A DNA stretch of 64,000 nt from Streptomyces sp. 2131.1 (GTDB taxonomy: Bacteria > Actinomycetota > Actinomycetes > Streptomycetales > Streptomycetaceae): assembly GCF_900105515.1 (NCBI RefSeq), contig NZ_FNSY01000001.1, positions 1,426,001 to 1,490,000 on the forward strand, written 5' to 3'. Positions within the stretch are counted from its first letter, which is position 1. Every line of letters begins with the position of its first letter. Made by a program: the position numbers and the translations under genes. This document shows positions 10,527 through 19,360 of the stretch, one piece after another. The notes below the pieces were generated by a model. That model was not told the origin of the DNA. It saw nothing but the letters and a program-made list of their open reading frames with translations, and did no database searches.

Positions 10527-12671
10527 TCACACCAGCCGCAGGCTCTGCCGCGCGGTCGCCGCCGAGCTGGTGCCCGCGTAGACGTCGATACGGCCGCGCT
10601 CCAGGACGTACGTGCCCGACGGGTCGTTGGTCCAGTGGCCGAGGTCCTCCGCGCCCAGCGTGAAGCGGACGCGGCGCTCCTCTCCCGGGGCGAGGGTGAC
10701 GCGTTCGAAGCCGCGCAGCCTGCGCACCGGCTGGACGATGCCCGCCGCGACGTCGTGGATGTACAGCTGGACGACCTCGTCGCCGGTGCGGTCGCCCGTG
10801 TTGCTGACGGACACCGTGACCTCGACGCTCTCGCCGCGCTCCAGGGCGTCCACCGCGATCTCCGTACGGCTCAGCTCGGGCTCACCGGTGGTGAAGGTGG
10901 TGTAGCTCAGCCCGTGGCCGAACACGAACTGGGGGCCGTCCGGCAGGTCCAGGTACTTGGAGACGTACTTCTCCGCCTCGTCGTAGGGGCGGCCCGTCGC
11001 CTCCCGGTTGTAGTACACCGGGATCTGGCCGACGGTCCGGGGGAAGGACACCGGCAGCTTGCCGCCCGGGTTGACCGCGCCGAAGAGGATGTCCGCGACC
11101 GCGTGCCCCGCCTCGCTGCCCGCGTGCCAGGCCTCCAGGACGGCGGGTGCCCTGTCGATCCAGCCGCCGACGGTGAGCGGGCGGCCGTTGACGAGGACGA
11201 CGACGAAGGGCTTGCCGGTCGCGGCGACGGCCTCGATCAGCTGCTGCTGGCCGGCGGGCAGGTCGATCTCGCTGCGGGACGCGGCCTCGCCGCTGATCGC
11301 GGAGTCCTCGCCGACCACGATCACGGTGACGTCGGACGCCCAGGCGGCGGCCGCGGCCATGGCGGGGTCGCCGCCGGAGTGCCGGACGTCGACGCCGGGC
11401 GCGGCAGCACGGATCGCGTCGAGCACGCCGACCGTGTCGAACACCAGCCGGCCGGGGCCCGCCCAGGTGCCGTGCTGGTCGGTGGAGTCGGCGTGCGGGC
11501 CGACCACCGCGATCGAGCCGCCGGGCTTCAGGGGCAGCACCGCCCCGTCGTTCTTCAGGAGGACCATCGACCGGGCGGCGGCCTCCCGGGCCGCGGCGCG
11601 CGCCTCGGCGGTGGGGGCGGCGATCTCGGCGGCCTCGTCGGTGTAGGGGTCGTCGAAGAGGCCGAGGGCGTACTTCAGGCGCAGGATGCGGGTGACGGCG
11701 TCGTCGAGCCGGTCCATGGTGATGCGGCCCGCGTCGAGCAGCTCCTGGCCGTGGTCCGCGATGTGGGTGGAGACCATCTCCATGTCGAGGCCGTGCGTGA
11801 GGGAGAGTTCGGCCGCGTGGGCGGCGTCCTCGGCGTACCCGTGCGCGACCAGCTCCATGACGCCCGTGTAGTCGCTGACCACGAAGCCGTCGAAGCCCCA
11901 CTCCCCCTTGAGGATGGTGTTCATGGTGTGGCTGTTGGCGTGCGCGGGGACGCCGCCCACCGTGTTGAACGCGGCCATCACCGTGGCCGCGCCCGCGTCG
12001 AGCGCGGCCTTGAACGGCGGCAGGTAGTGGTTGCGCAGCCGCTGTTCGGAGATGTCCACGGTGTTGTAGTCCCGGCCGCCCTCGGCGCCGCCGTAGGCCA
12101 CGAAGTGCTTGGCGCAGGCCGCGACGCGCTCCTGGGACCGGAGCCCCGAGCCGTCGGCGGGCCCCTGGTAGCCGCGTACCTTCGCCACGGCGAGGACCGC
12201 GTTCAGGTACGGGTCCTCACCGCTCGATTCGGCGATGCGGCCCCAGCGCGGTTCGTTGGTCACGTCCATCATCGGGGAGAACGTCCAGCGCACGCCCTGC
12301 GAGCGGGTCTCGGCTGCGGACACCCGGGCGTCGGTCTCGGCCACGGACGGGTCGAAGGCGGACGCCTGGGCGAGCGGGATCGGGAAGGTCGTCCAGAAGC
12401 CGTGGATGACGTCGAAGCCGAAGAGCAGCGGGATGCCGAGCCGGGACTCCTCGACGGCCAGGCGCTGGAGGTCGTTGGTCCACTGCGCGCCGTGCAGGTT
12501 CAGTACCGAACCCAGCCGCCCGGCCCGGGCCAGCGCCTCGATCTCCTTGGTCTGGCCACCGCCGGGCCCCGTGTCCCCGGTCCAGGTCAGCTGCTGGACC
12601 TGGCCGAGCTTCTCCTCTGTCGTCATCCGGCCGAGGAGTTCCTTGACCTTGTCGTCGTGCGATCGGAGCAT
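10527..12671 (-). CDS. GH3 beta-glucosidase (BglX-like)
   Basis: A 714-residue family 3 glycoside hydrolase. The N-terminal barrel contains LFGFDVIHGFWTTFPIPLAQ and the KHFVAYGGAEGGRDYN loop; the nucleophile aspartate is D267 in FVVSDYTGV. A middle alpha/beta sandwich (about 370-560) is followed by a C-terminal fibronectin-III-like domain (about 610-690). Unlike E. coli BglX there is no signal peptide, so this enzyme is cytoplasmic and would cleave an imported oligosaccharide. It is divergent from the EEP and GH13 genes. The shared gap holds a sequence matching the half-sites before the transporter operon and lacI at 20-22 kb, which ties it to that regulon. Confidence 0.95.
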   Translation of the reverse strand: MLRSHDDKVKELLGRMTTEEKLGQVQQLTWTGDTGPGGGQTKEIEALARAGRLGSVLNLHGAQWTNDLQRLAVEESRLGIPLLFGFDVIHGFWTTFPIPLAQASAFDPSVAETDARVSAAETRSQGVRWTFSPMMDVTNEPRWGRIAESSGEDPYLNAVLAVAKVRGYQGPADGSGLRSQERVAACAKHFVAYGGAEGGRDYNTVDISEQRLRNHYLPPFKAALDAGAATVMAAFNTVGGVPAHANSHTMNTILKGEWGFDGFVVSDYTGVMELVAHGYAEDAAHAAELSLTHGLDMEMVSTHIADHGQELLDAGRITMDRLDDAVTRILRLKYALGLFDDPYTDEAAEIAAPTAEARAAAREAAARSMVLLKNDGAVLPLKPGGSIAVVGPHADSTDQHGTWAGPGRLVFDTVGVLDAIRAAAPGVDVRHSGGDPAMAAAAAWASDVTVIVVGEDSAISGEAASRSEIDLPAGQQQLIEAVAATGKPFVVVLVNGRPLTVGGWIDRAPAVLEAWHAGSEAGHAVADILFGAVNPGGKLPVSFPRTVGQIPVYYNREATGRPYDEAEKYVSKYLDLPDGPQFVFGHGLSYTTFTTGEPELSRTEIAVDALERGESVEVTVSVSNTGDRTGDEVVQLYIHDVAAGIVQPVRRLRGFERVTLAPGEERRVRFTLGAEDLGHWTNDPSGTYVLERGRIDVYAGTSSAATARQSLRLV

Positions 12672-12756
12672 GTCGGGTCCTTCGTGGCGGAAAGCAGGAG
12701 GTGAGCGGGGTCCTTGCCGGACGGAACAGCGAGGGCTAACGTCGCTCGCAGCAGAA

Positions 12757-12772
12757 ATGTAAGCGCATTCAG
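12757..12772. promoter_or_regulatory. LacI-type operator between GH3 and EEP genes
   Basis: ATGTAAGCGCATTCAG (12757-12772) shares AAGCGCAT(T/A)C with sequences at 20649-20658 and 22082-22092 next to the transporter operon and the lacI gene. It lies about 90 bases before the GH3 start and 65 before the EEP start, so one site could control both directions. Confidence 0.65.
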
Positions 12773-12835
12773 GCGAGGGGGCAAGGAGTCATGGCCCCTC
12801 GTGACAGGATCGATGACTCGGCACGGGAGGCATCC

Positions 12836-13636
12836 ATGGCCAACGGCGCGTCGGCCCTGCACGTCATGAGTTTCAACCTCCATGTGGACTGGGAGTGTTC
12901 GCCCCGGCCGTGGCGGGCCCGCCGGGAGGCGGTGGCGGCGGTCCTGCGGGCCGAGCGGCCGCATCTGCTCGGCACCCAGGAGGGGCGCCCGCACCAGATC
13001 GACGACGTGCTCACCGCGCTCGGGCCGGGCTACGCCAGGACCGGCCGGGGGCGCGACGGGAACAGCGAGGGCGAGCACATGGCCGTCCTCCACGACCGCG
13101 AGCGGCTCGAAGCCCTGGAGCACGGGGACTTCTGGCTCTCCGACACGCCTCAGGTGCCCGCGTCCGAGACGTGGGGCGGCGCCTGCCCGCGCATGGCGAC
13201 CTGGATCCGCTTCCGGGACCTGGTCACCGGAGGGGTCTTCCTCGCCGTGAATACGCACCTCGACCATGTCAGCGCTTACGCCCGCGCCCGCGCGGCGGAG
13301 CTGCTCGCGGAGCGGTTCGACGCGCTCGCGCCCGGCCTGCCCGTCGTCCTCACCGGCGACTTCAACACCCCGGCGGACGACCCCGAGGTGCACGGCGTGC
13401 TGCTCGCGAAGGGCTCGCTGGCGGACACCTGGGAAAGCGCGGAGGAGCGTGGTCCCGCGTACGGCACCTTCCACGACTACCGCCCGCCGGTCGCGGGCGG
13501 ACCGCGCATCGACTGGATCCTCGCCTCGCGCGGGACCAGGGTGCGGGAGGCGTCGGCGCTGCTGCCGGGTGCGGTGGCGCCGAGCGATCACCTGCCGGTG
13601 CGCGCCGTGGTCGAGCCGCCCCTGACGTCCCGCTGA
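12836..13636 (+). CDS. Endonuclease/exonuclease/phosphatase (EEP) family hydrolase
   Basis: A 266-residue metal-dependent phosphoesterase of the DNase-I-like fold. The conserved motifs appear in order: SFNLHVD, GTQEG (metal-binding Glu), NTHLDHV (catalytic His), TGDFNTP (Asp and Asn) and SDHLPV (C-terminal Asp-His). The family includes nucleases, sphingomyelinases and sugar- or inositol-phosphate phosphatases, so the substrate cannot be read from motifs. No signal peptide is seen. I chose the ATG at 12836, preceded by GGGAGG at five bases; an ATG at 12791 has a ribosome site too close. It is the first gene of an operon with the GH13 enzyme and shares an operator region with GH3, which suggests a role in sugar metabolism more than in DNA turnover (inference). 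Confidence 0.88.
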   Translation: MANGASALHVMSFNLHVDWECSPRPWRARREAVAAVLRAERPHLLGTQEGRPHQIDDVLTALGPGYARTGRGRDGNSEGEHMAVLHDRERLEALEHGDFWLSDTPQVPASETWGGACPRMATWIRFRDLVTGGVFLAVNTHLDHVSAYARARAAELLAERFDALAPGLPVVLTGDFNTPADDPEVHGVLLAKGSLADTWESAEERGPAYGTFHDYRPPVAGGPRIDWILASRGTRVREASALLPGAVAPSDHLPVRAVVEPPLTSR

Positions 13637-13691
13637 ACCCGTGCCCGCAAAGGAACCCGCCCCACCCCATCCCCGTACCGGAGGAATCCGT

Positions 13692-15284
13692 ATGCCATCC
13701 CCCCGTCCGGCGGCCGAATGGCTCGCCGACGCCGTGCTGTACCAGATCTACCCGCAGTCCTTCGCCGATTCCAACGGTGACGGGATCGGCGACTTCGCGG
13801 GGATCGAGGCGCGGCTCGACCATCTCCAGTGGCTCGGCGTGAACACCGTGTGGTTCAACCCGTGCTTCGTCTCGCCGTTCGACGACGCCGGGTACGACGT
13901 CGCCGACTACCTCAACGTCGCCCCGCGCTACGGCACCAACGAGGACCTGGCCCGGCTCACCGAGGCGGCCGGGCGCCGGGGTATCCGCGTGCTGCTCGAC
14001 CTGGTGGCGGGGCACACCTCCGACCAGCACCCCTGGTTCCGGGCCTCCGCGAACGACCCCGCCGACCAGCGCTTCATCTGGGCGGACACGGAGCAGGCGC
14101 CGCCCGGGTTCGTCGCCTCGCCCGGCAGCCGGTCCGGCTTCTACCAGCCGAACTTCTTCGAGTCGCAGCCCGCGCTCAACTTCGGGCACGCGCGCACGGA
14201 CCCGGCGGAGCCGTGGCGGCTGCCCGTCGACGCCGAGGGGCCGCGCGCCAACCGGCAGGCGCTGCGCGAGATCATGGACCACTGGCTGGGCGTCGGCCTG
14301 TCCGGCTTCCGGGTCGACATGGCCGCCTCGCTGGTCAAGGACGACCCGGGCCACGCGGAGACGGCGAAGCTCTGGACGCAACTGCGCGGCTGGCTCGACC
14401 GGACGCACCCGAGCGCGGCGCTGCTCTCCGAGTGGGGCGACCCGCAGGTCTCGGTCCCGGCGGGTTTCCACGCGGACTTCTTCCTGCAGTTCGGCCCGCG
14501 CGGCGACGGGCTGCCTCTGCGGTCGCTGTGGAACAACTGGGAGGGCACGGTCAGCGAGCCGTGGGAGCCGCTGGAGCCTTACTTCGGTGCCGGGGGCCAG
14601 GGCGGCTTCGCCACCTTCCTCGATGCCTGGCGCGAGGCCACGGAGATCATCGGGGACGCGGGGTTCATCTCGCTGCCCACGTCCAACCACGACTTCTCCC
14701 GGCTCGCCACGGGCCCGCGTACCGCCGAACAGCTGCCCGCCGCCTTCGCGTTCCAGCTGACGTGGGCGACGCTGCCGGCGATCTACTACGGGGACGAGAT
14801 CGGCATGCGGTACGTGCCGGGCACGCCGACCCGCGAGGGCAGCCGGCTGGGTCCGCGCTACGACCGGGCAGGCTCTCGTACGCCCATGCAGTGGGACGAC
14901 TCGCCGAACGCGGGCTTCTCGACCGCGCCCGCCGACGCCCTCTACCTGCCGGTCGACCCGGACCCGGCCCGTCCGACGGTCGCCGCCCAGCGCGCCGACG
15001 AGGGCTCCCTCCTCCACCTGGTCAGGCGCCTGATCGCGCTGCGCAAGGCCACCCCGGAGCTGGGCAGCGGCGGCTCCACGGAGGTGCTGCACGACGGGTA
15101 TCCACTGGTGTACGTGCGGGGAGGGCGGTACCTGGTCGTGGTCAACCCGCGCTCCGAGGCGGCCGGGACCGCCGCCCCGGTCGGCCGGGTCACCGCCGTG
15201 GAGGCGCGCGGGGTGACCGTGGCGGACGGCCGTATCCGCGCCGAGGGCTTCGGCTTCGGCGTCTTCGCGCTCGACGCGGGCTGA
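13692..15284 (+). CDS. GH13 alpha-glucosidase / alpha-amylase family enzyme
   Basis: A 530-residue alpha-amylase-superfamily enzyme. The barrel starts LYQIYPQSFADSNGDGIGDF, as in oligo-1,6-glucosidase and trehalose-synthase-like members. The catalytic set is complete: nucleophile D209 (GFRVDMAA), acid/base E247 (LSEWGDP) and transition-state stabiliser D334 (TSNHDFSR). PMQWDDSPNAGFS near residue 400 is typical of exo-acting alpha-glucosidases. It lacks the maltokinase-like domain and a signal peptide. I take the ATG at 13692, with GAGGAATCCGT before it. It follows the EEP gene by 55 bases. With a beta-glucosidase opposite, the locus should act on a saccharide with more than one linkage type, or on alpha-glucosides alongside a beta-linked partner. 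Confidence 0.93.
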   Translation: MPSPRPAAEWLADAVLYQIYPQSFADSNGDGIGDFAGIEARLDHLQWLGVNTVWFNPCFVSPFDDAGYDVADYLNVAPRYGTNEDLARLTEAAGRRGIRVLLDLVAGHTSDQHPWFRASANDPADQRFIWADTEQAPPGFVASPGSRSGFYQPNFFESQPALNFGHARTDPAEPWRLPVDAEGPRANRQALREIMDHWLGVGLSGFRVDMAASLVKDDPGHAETAKLWTQLRGWLDRTHPSAALLSEWGDPQVSVPAGFHADFFLQFGPRGDGLPLRSLWNNWEGTVSEPWEPLEPYFGAGGQGGFATFLDAWREATEIIGDAGFISLPTSNHDFSRLATGPRTAEQLPAAFAFQLTWATLPAIYYGDEIGMRYVPGTPTREGSRLGPRYDRAGSRTPMQWDDSPNAGFSTAPADALYLPVDPDPARPTVAAQRADEGSLLHLVRRLIALRKATPELGSGGSTEVLHDGYPLVYVRGGRYLVVVNPRSEAAGTAAPVGRVTAVEARGVTVADGRIRAEGFGFGVFALDAG

Positions 15285-15290
15285 GCGGTT

Positions 15291-15327
15291 CCGCCCCCGC
15301 CCCTGCCGCGGTCCGGGGCGGGGGCGG
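15291..15327. terminator. Bidirectional terminator between GH13 and sulfatase
   Basis: CCGCCCCCGCCCC at 15291-15303 pairs exactly with 15315-15327. It lies between two convergent stops (15284 and 15338). Confidence 0.75.
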
Positions 15328-15337
15328 CAGCCGTACT

Positions 15338-16756
15338 TCAGCCGGGAGTGTCCCCGTACTGCCTTTGCAGCGCGGCCAGTTCGGCGGTCAGTTCACGGAC
15401 GAGGTCCTGGTACGCGGGGTCGTCGTACCGGTTGCGCAGCTCGTCCGGGTCGGCGGTCAGGTCGAACAGCTCCCACTCGGGTGTCCGGGTCTCGTTCCTG
15501 GCGCCCGGCTGGCCGGAGCCGTGGCCCGGGTAGTGGATGAGCTTGTGGGTGCGGGTGCGGACTCCGTAGCTGGCCTGCACGTTGTGGCAGACGTCCAGGT
15601 GCTCGAAGTAGCGGTAGTACATCGACTGCCGCCAGTCGTCCGGCCGTTCACCCCTGAGCAGCGGGACGAGGCTGCGGCCCTGCATCCGTGGATGCGCTTC
15701 CACCCCGGCGAGGTCGAGGATGGTCTGCGCGTAGTCCACGTTGATCACGAGCTCGTCGCAGCTGCTGCCCGGCGGGGTGACGCCCGGCCAGCGCACCACC
15801 AGGGGGATGCGCATCGACGGGTCGTACATGAATCTCTTGTCGAACCAGCCGTGTTCGCCCAGGTAGAAGCCGTGGTCCGAGGTGTACGCCACGGCCGTGT
15901 CCCGGTCCAGGCCGGTTGTGTCCAGGTAGTGCAGGACCCGGCCGACGTTCTCGTCGAGCGCCGCGACGACCCGTAGGTACTCCTTGATGTAGCGCTGGTA
16001 GCGCCACTCGCGCTCCTCGCGCTCGTCAAGCCCTTCGGGGACGGGTGCCTTGAGGTCGTGCGGTTGCAGGTCGCTCATGCGCATCGCGGCCTCGGCGGCG
16101 GCGTTCGCCCGGTCGCTGTAGTCGTCGTGGAGGGTGCGCGGGGCCGGGATGTCCACGTTCTCGTACAGGTGCCGGTGGCGTTCGGCGGGCTCGAAGGCGC
16201 GGTGCGGGGCCTTGTGCTGGATGAACAGGGCGAAGGGACGGTCGGGGTCGCGCCGGTCGAGCCAGTTCAGGGCGAGATCGGTGATGAGGTCGGTGACGTA
16301 ACCGGTGTACTGCCGCTCGCCGTCCCGCGTGACGAACGACGGGTCGTGGTAGACGCCGTGCTCGGGCAGCACCTCCCAGTGGTCGAAGCCGACCGGGTCC
16401 GACTTTCCGCCGTGGCCGAGGTGCCATTTACCGACGATCGCCGTCTGGTAGCCGGCGTCCTGGAGCATCTCCGGGAACGAGGGCTGGGTGGCGTCGAACT
16501 TCTGGCCCTCCTGTTCCAGGGTCGTCATGCCGTTGACGTGGCTGTAGGTGCCGGTGAGCAGGGAGGCCCGGGCGGGCGAGCAGATCGCGTTGGTGCAGAA
16601 GGCGTTGTCGAACCGCATGCCTTCGTCGGCCAGCCTGTCGACGGCCGGGGTCCGGTTGATGACGCTGCCGTAGGCGCCGATGGCCGGTACGGCGTGGTCG
16701 TCGGTCATGAAGAAGACGAGGGAGGGGCGCTGCCCCTGAGTGCCGTTGGTGCTCAT
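15338..16756 (-). CDS. Type I sulfatase
   Basis: A 472-residue formylglycine-dependent sulfatase. The metal site begins FFMTDDHAV, and the maturation motif is C59-S-P-A-R in NAICSPARASLLTG, where C59 would be oxidised to formylglycine. GKWHLGHGG and the later TSDHGFYLGEHGWFDKR supply further active-site residues, matching the family that includes choline- and heparan-type sulfatases. There is no signal peptide, so it works inside the cell, unlike most secreted polysaccharide sulfatases. Its ATG overlaps the stop of the upstream gene (ATGA), making it the last gene of the importer operon. The natural reading is removal of sulfate from an imported sugar. The activating enzyme must be encoded elsewhere. 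Confidence 0.93.
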   Translation of the reverse strand: MSTNGTQGQRPSLVFFMTDDHAVPAIGAYGSVINRTPAVDRLADEGMRFDNAFCTNAICSPARASLLTGTYSHVNGMTTLEQEGQKFDATQPSFPEMLQDAGYQTAIVGKWHLGHGGKSDPVGFDHWEVLPEHGVYHDPSFVTRDGERQYTGYVTDLITDLALNWLDRRDPDRPFALFIQHKAPHRAFEPAERHRHLYENVDIPAPRTLHDDYSDRANAAAEAAMRMSDLQPHDLKAPVPEGLDEREEREWRYQRYIKEYLRVVAALDENVGRVLHYLDTTGLDRDTAVAYTSDHGFYLGEHGWFDKRFMYDPSMRIPLVVRWPGVTPPGSSCDELVINVDYAQTILDLAGVEAHPRMQGRSLVPLLRGERPDDWRQSMYYRYFEHLDVCHNVQASYGVRTRTHKLIHYPGHGSGQPGARNETRTPEWELFDLTADPDELRNRYDDPAYQDLVRELTAELAALQRQYGDTPG

Positions 16757-17493
16757 GGCCCGGATGCCTCCTTGGCGGGTGCGGGGTGGGTCCGGTCGCG
16801 GGCGAGCCGCAGGGTACGGCGGCCCGGCAGGGGAAGGACGAGCGTGGCGCGTACGAGCCCGTCGGGGGCCGGGTACGCGGTGGGTTCGCAGCCGGGGCCG
16901 TCGGCGCGCAGCCGGTAGGGCGCGCCGGGTTCGAGCCCGGCGATCTCGACGGTGACGCGGCGGCCCAGTACCGGGACCGGCGCGGCGCCGGGCCGGTCGG
17001 GGGCGGCGTTGACCAGGCGTACCTCGATCGCGCCGTCGTCCGCGGCGGTCACGGCGGCCGTGGCGGTCACCAGGGCGCGGGCTCCGTCGCCGCTGAGGCG
17101 CGCGGGGCGGTGCGGCGTGCCGGCGTCGAACCGCACCCTTACGTGGGCGGGTTCGCTGCCCGGGGCGAGTGCGCAGCCGCGTACCGGGCCCGGCAGGGGC
17201 GGCTGCGGGCCTTCGGCGGTCCTCGGTGCGATCCGGTACCAGTAGCCGCGCCCGGCCTCGGCGTGCGTGTCCGCGTACGGCGGCAGGACCGGCCTGGGGT
17301 GCAGCGGTGCGTACGGGCCCTCGTAGTGGTCGGCGCGGAGTACGACGTAACCGGCCGTGCCCGGTGCCGGTGCCCAGTCGAGCTGGACGTGACCGATGCC
17401 GTCCCGGGACCGCAGCAGTGTGCGGTGCGGGCGCACGACGCGCCTTTCGGGGGTGGGCGGGGCGCCGAGGAGCGGTCCGGGGCGCCCGTTCAC
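16753..17493 (-). CDS. Fibronectin-III-like beta-sandwich protein, unknown function
   Basis: A 246-residue protein with no signal peptide and no known catalytic motif. Residues about 35-100 look like an FN3-type module (VQLDWAPAPGTAGYVVLRAD, then GRGYWYRIAPRTAEG), and a second beta-rich region covers about 110-230. From memory it resembles the C-terminal beta domain of actinobacterial GH39 xylosidases, without the catalytic barrel. The GTG start overlaps the stop of the MalG-type permease (GTGA), and its own stop overlaps the sulfatase start (ATGA), so it is translationally coupled on both sides. This tight placement argues for a working partner of the sulfatase or importer, not debris, but the role is unknown. 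Confidence 0.75.
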   Translation of the reverse strand: MNGRPGPLLGAPPTPERRVVRPHRTLLRSRDGIGHVQLDWAPAPGTAGYVVLRADHYEGPYAPLHPRPVLPPYADTHAEAGRGYWYRIAPRTAEGPQPPLPGPVRGCALAPGSEPAHVRVRFDAGTPHRPARLSGDGARALVTATAAVTAADDGAIEVRLVNAAPDRPGAAPVPVLGRRVTVEIAGLEPGAPYRLRADGPGCEPTAYPAPDGLVRATLVLPLPGRRTLRLARDRTHPAPAKEASGP

Positions 17494-18374
17494 TTCAGGC
17501 CGGAGGTCGCGATGCCCTGCGTGAAGTGGCGCTGGAGGACGAGGAAGACGGCGACGACCGGGAGCACCACGAGGAAGGCGCCGGCCATCAGTACGCCGTT
17601 GGAGCCGGCGGCCTTGGTCGGGTCGGTGGCGAAGGTGGCGAGGGCCACCGGCAGGGTGTACTTGTCGGGGTCGTTCGTCGCGACGAGCGGCCACAGGAAG
17701 TTGTTCCAGGAGCCGAGGAAAACGAAGATCGACAGGGTGGCGAGGGCGGGCTTGACCAGGGGCAGCACGATCCGCCAGAAGATGTACCACTCGCCGGCGC
17801 CGTCGATGCGGGCCGCTTCGAGGAGTTCGTCGGGGATGGCCATCATGAACTGCCGCATGAGGAAGACGCCGAACGCGCCGGCCGCGAAGGGCAGGATGAG
17901 CCCCGCGTAGCTGTCGAGCAGTCCCATCTTGCTCATCATCACGAACTGGGGCAGCAGCATCAGGTTGCCCGGCACCATCAGGGCGCCCAGGACGACGCCG
18001 AGCACGGCCTTCTTGCCCGCGAAGTTCAGCTTGGCCAGGGCGTATCCGAGCATCGAGCAGAACACCAGGTTGCAGCCGGTCACGACGACGGCGACGACCG
18101 CCGAGTTCATGAAGTTGCGCGCGATGTCCATCAGGTCGAGCAGTTCGCGGAAGTTCGCGAGGGTCCACTCGGTGGGGATCCAGACCGGCGGGCTCGCGCC
18201 CAGGTCCTTCGGCGTCTTGAAGGCGGAGACCGCCATCCACAGGAAGGGCGCGGACATCACGACCAGACCCACGGTGAGCAGCGTGTACGTGAGTGCCGTG
18301 GTCCCCGGCCTGCGCGAGGTGGCCGTGCGTCCCGGCTTCGGCGGGCGCGTGGTGCGGGGCTCGGTTGCGCTCAT
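17490..18374 (-). CDS. Sugar ABC transporter permease, MalG type
   Basis: A 294-residue CUT1-family permease with six predicted membrane helices. The EAA loop is EAARIDGAGEWYIFWRIVLP, followed by the usual KPALATLSIF helix, and the protein ends RHFTQGIATSGLK, a standard MalG-type terminus. A 25-residue Arg/Pro-rich N-terminal tail precedes the first helix. The start overlaps the stop of the MalF-type gene (ATGA at 18371-18374), and the end overlaps the FN3-like gene. It forms the membrane channel with its partner for the sugar captured by the lipoprotein encoded at 19357-20613. No ATPase is encoded in the operon. Confidence 0.94.
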   Translation of the reverse strand: MSATEPRTTRPPKPGRTATSRRPGTTALTYTLLTVGLVVMSAPFLWMAVSAFKTPKDLGASPPVWIPTEWTLANFRELLDLMDIARNFMNSAVVAVVVTGCNLVFCSMLGYALAKLNFAGKKAVLGVVLGALMVPGNLMLLPQFVMMSKMGLLDSYAGLILPFAAGAFGVFLMRQFMMAIPDELLEAARIDGAGEWYIFWRIVLPLVKPALATLSIFVFLGSWNNFLWPLVATNDPDKYTLPVALATFATDPTKAAGSNGVLMAGAFLVVLPVVAVFLVLQRHFTQGIATSGLK

Positions 18375-19360
18375 CGGGTCTTGTCCTTCAGCAGGCGGAA
18401 CTGGAGCAGCGTGACGGCCAGGACGATCGTGAACAGGACGTAGGCCATGGCGCTCGCGGAGCCCATGTGGAAGAAGCTGAACCCTTCCTTGTACATGTGC
18501 AGCGACACCGTGAGCGTGCTGTCGCCGGGGCCGCCGTCGGTCATCACGAAGGGCTCCTCGAAGACGTTGAGGAAGCCGATGGTGGTCATCACCGCGACGT
18601 ACAGCATGGTCGGCCGCAGCAGGGGGACCGTGATCCGGCGGAACTCCTGGAAGGCGCCCGCCCCGTCCAGCTTCGCCGCCTCGCGGACCTCGACCGGGAT
18701 GGCCTGGAGACCGGCGAGGAAGAGGACCATCGCGGTGCCCATGTTGCGCCAGACCGCCATGACGATCAGCGACGGCATCGCGAGCGCCTTGGAGGCGAGG
18801 AAGTCCGGCGTGGAGAAGCCGAGCTGGGAACCGAGCCCGGCGATCAGGCCCTCCGACGGGTCGAGCACGAACCGCCAGATGACGGCGACCGCGACGATGG
18901 CGGTGACCACGGGCACGTAGAAGCCGACCCGGAAGAAGGTCCGGAAGCGGTCGATGCCGGAGTTGAGGAGCACGGCGGCGACCAGGCCGCTGCCGATGGT
19001 CAGCGGGACGCCCAGCACCACGAAGTAACAGGTGTTGAAGAGCGCCTTCATGAACTTCGGGTCGTCGAAGAGCGCGGTGTAGTTGTCCAGGCCGACGAAG
19101 TTCGCGTCGAGCGGGTGGGTGACGTTGCGCAGGCCGAAGTCGGTGAAGCTCATGAGGAGCGTCGCGATGATCGGGAACGCCATGAAGGTCAGGAAGAGGG
19201 CCAGGAACGGCGTCGAGTACAGCCAGCCGGCGAGGTTCTGCCGGGAGAGCCGGTCGGGGCGGAGCTCCGGGCCCGTCGGGGCCTGCTGTCCGGGAGGGCC
19301 GCCGGCCTGGGCCGGGGCGCGGTCCGGGCCTGCCCCGGCCCGGGTGGCGGCGGTCTTCAC
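18371..19360 (-). CDS. Sugar ABC transporter permease, MalF type
   Basis: A 329-residue permease of the carbohydrate uptake (CUT1) group. A Pro/Gly-rich cytoplasmic tail of about 45 residues precedes the first helix (FLALFLTFMAFPIIATLLMSF). The EAA loop is EAAKLDGAGAFQEFRRITVP and the MalF-type segment FVMTDGGPGDSTLT precedes the last helix. It overlaps the binding-protein gene by four bases (ATGA) and the MalG-type gene in the same way, so the importer genes are translationally coupled. Confidence 0.94.
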   Translation of the reverse strand: MKTAATRAGAGPDRAPAQAGGPPGQQAPTGPELRPDRLSRQNLAGWLYSTPFLALFLTFMAFPIIATLLMSFTDFGLRNVTHPLDANFVGLDNYTALFDDPKFMKALFNTCYFVVLGVPLTIGSGLVAAVLLNSGIDRFRTFFRVGFYVPVVTAIVAVAVIWRFVLDPSEGLIAGLGSQLGFSTPDFLASKALAMPSLIVMAVWRNMGTAMVLFLAGLQAIPVEVREAAKLDGAGAFQEFRRITVPLLRPTMLYVAVMTTIGFLNVFEEPFVMTDGGPGDSTLTVSLHMYKEGFSFFHMGSASAMAYVLFTIVLAVTLLQFRLLKDKTR

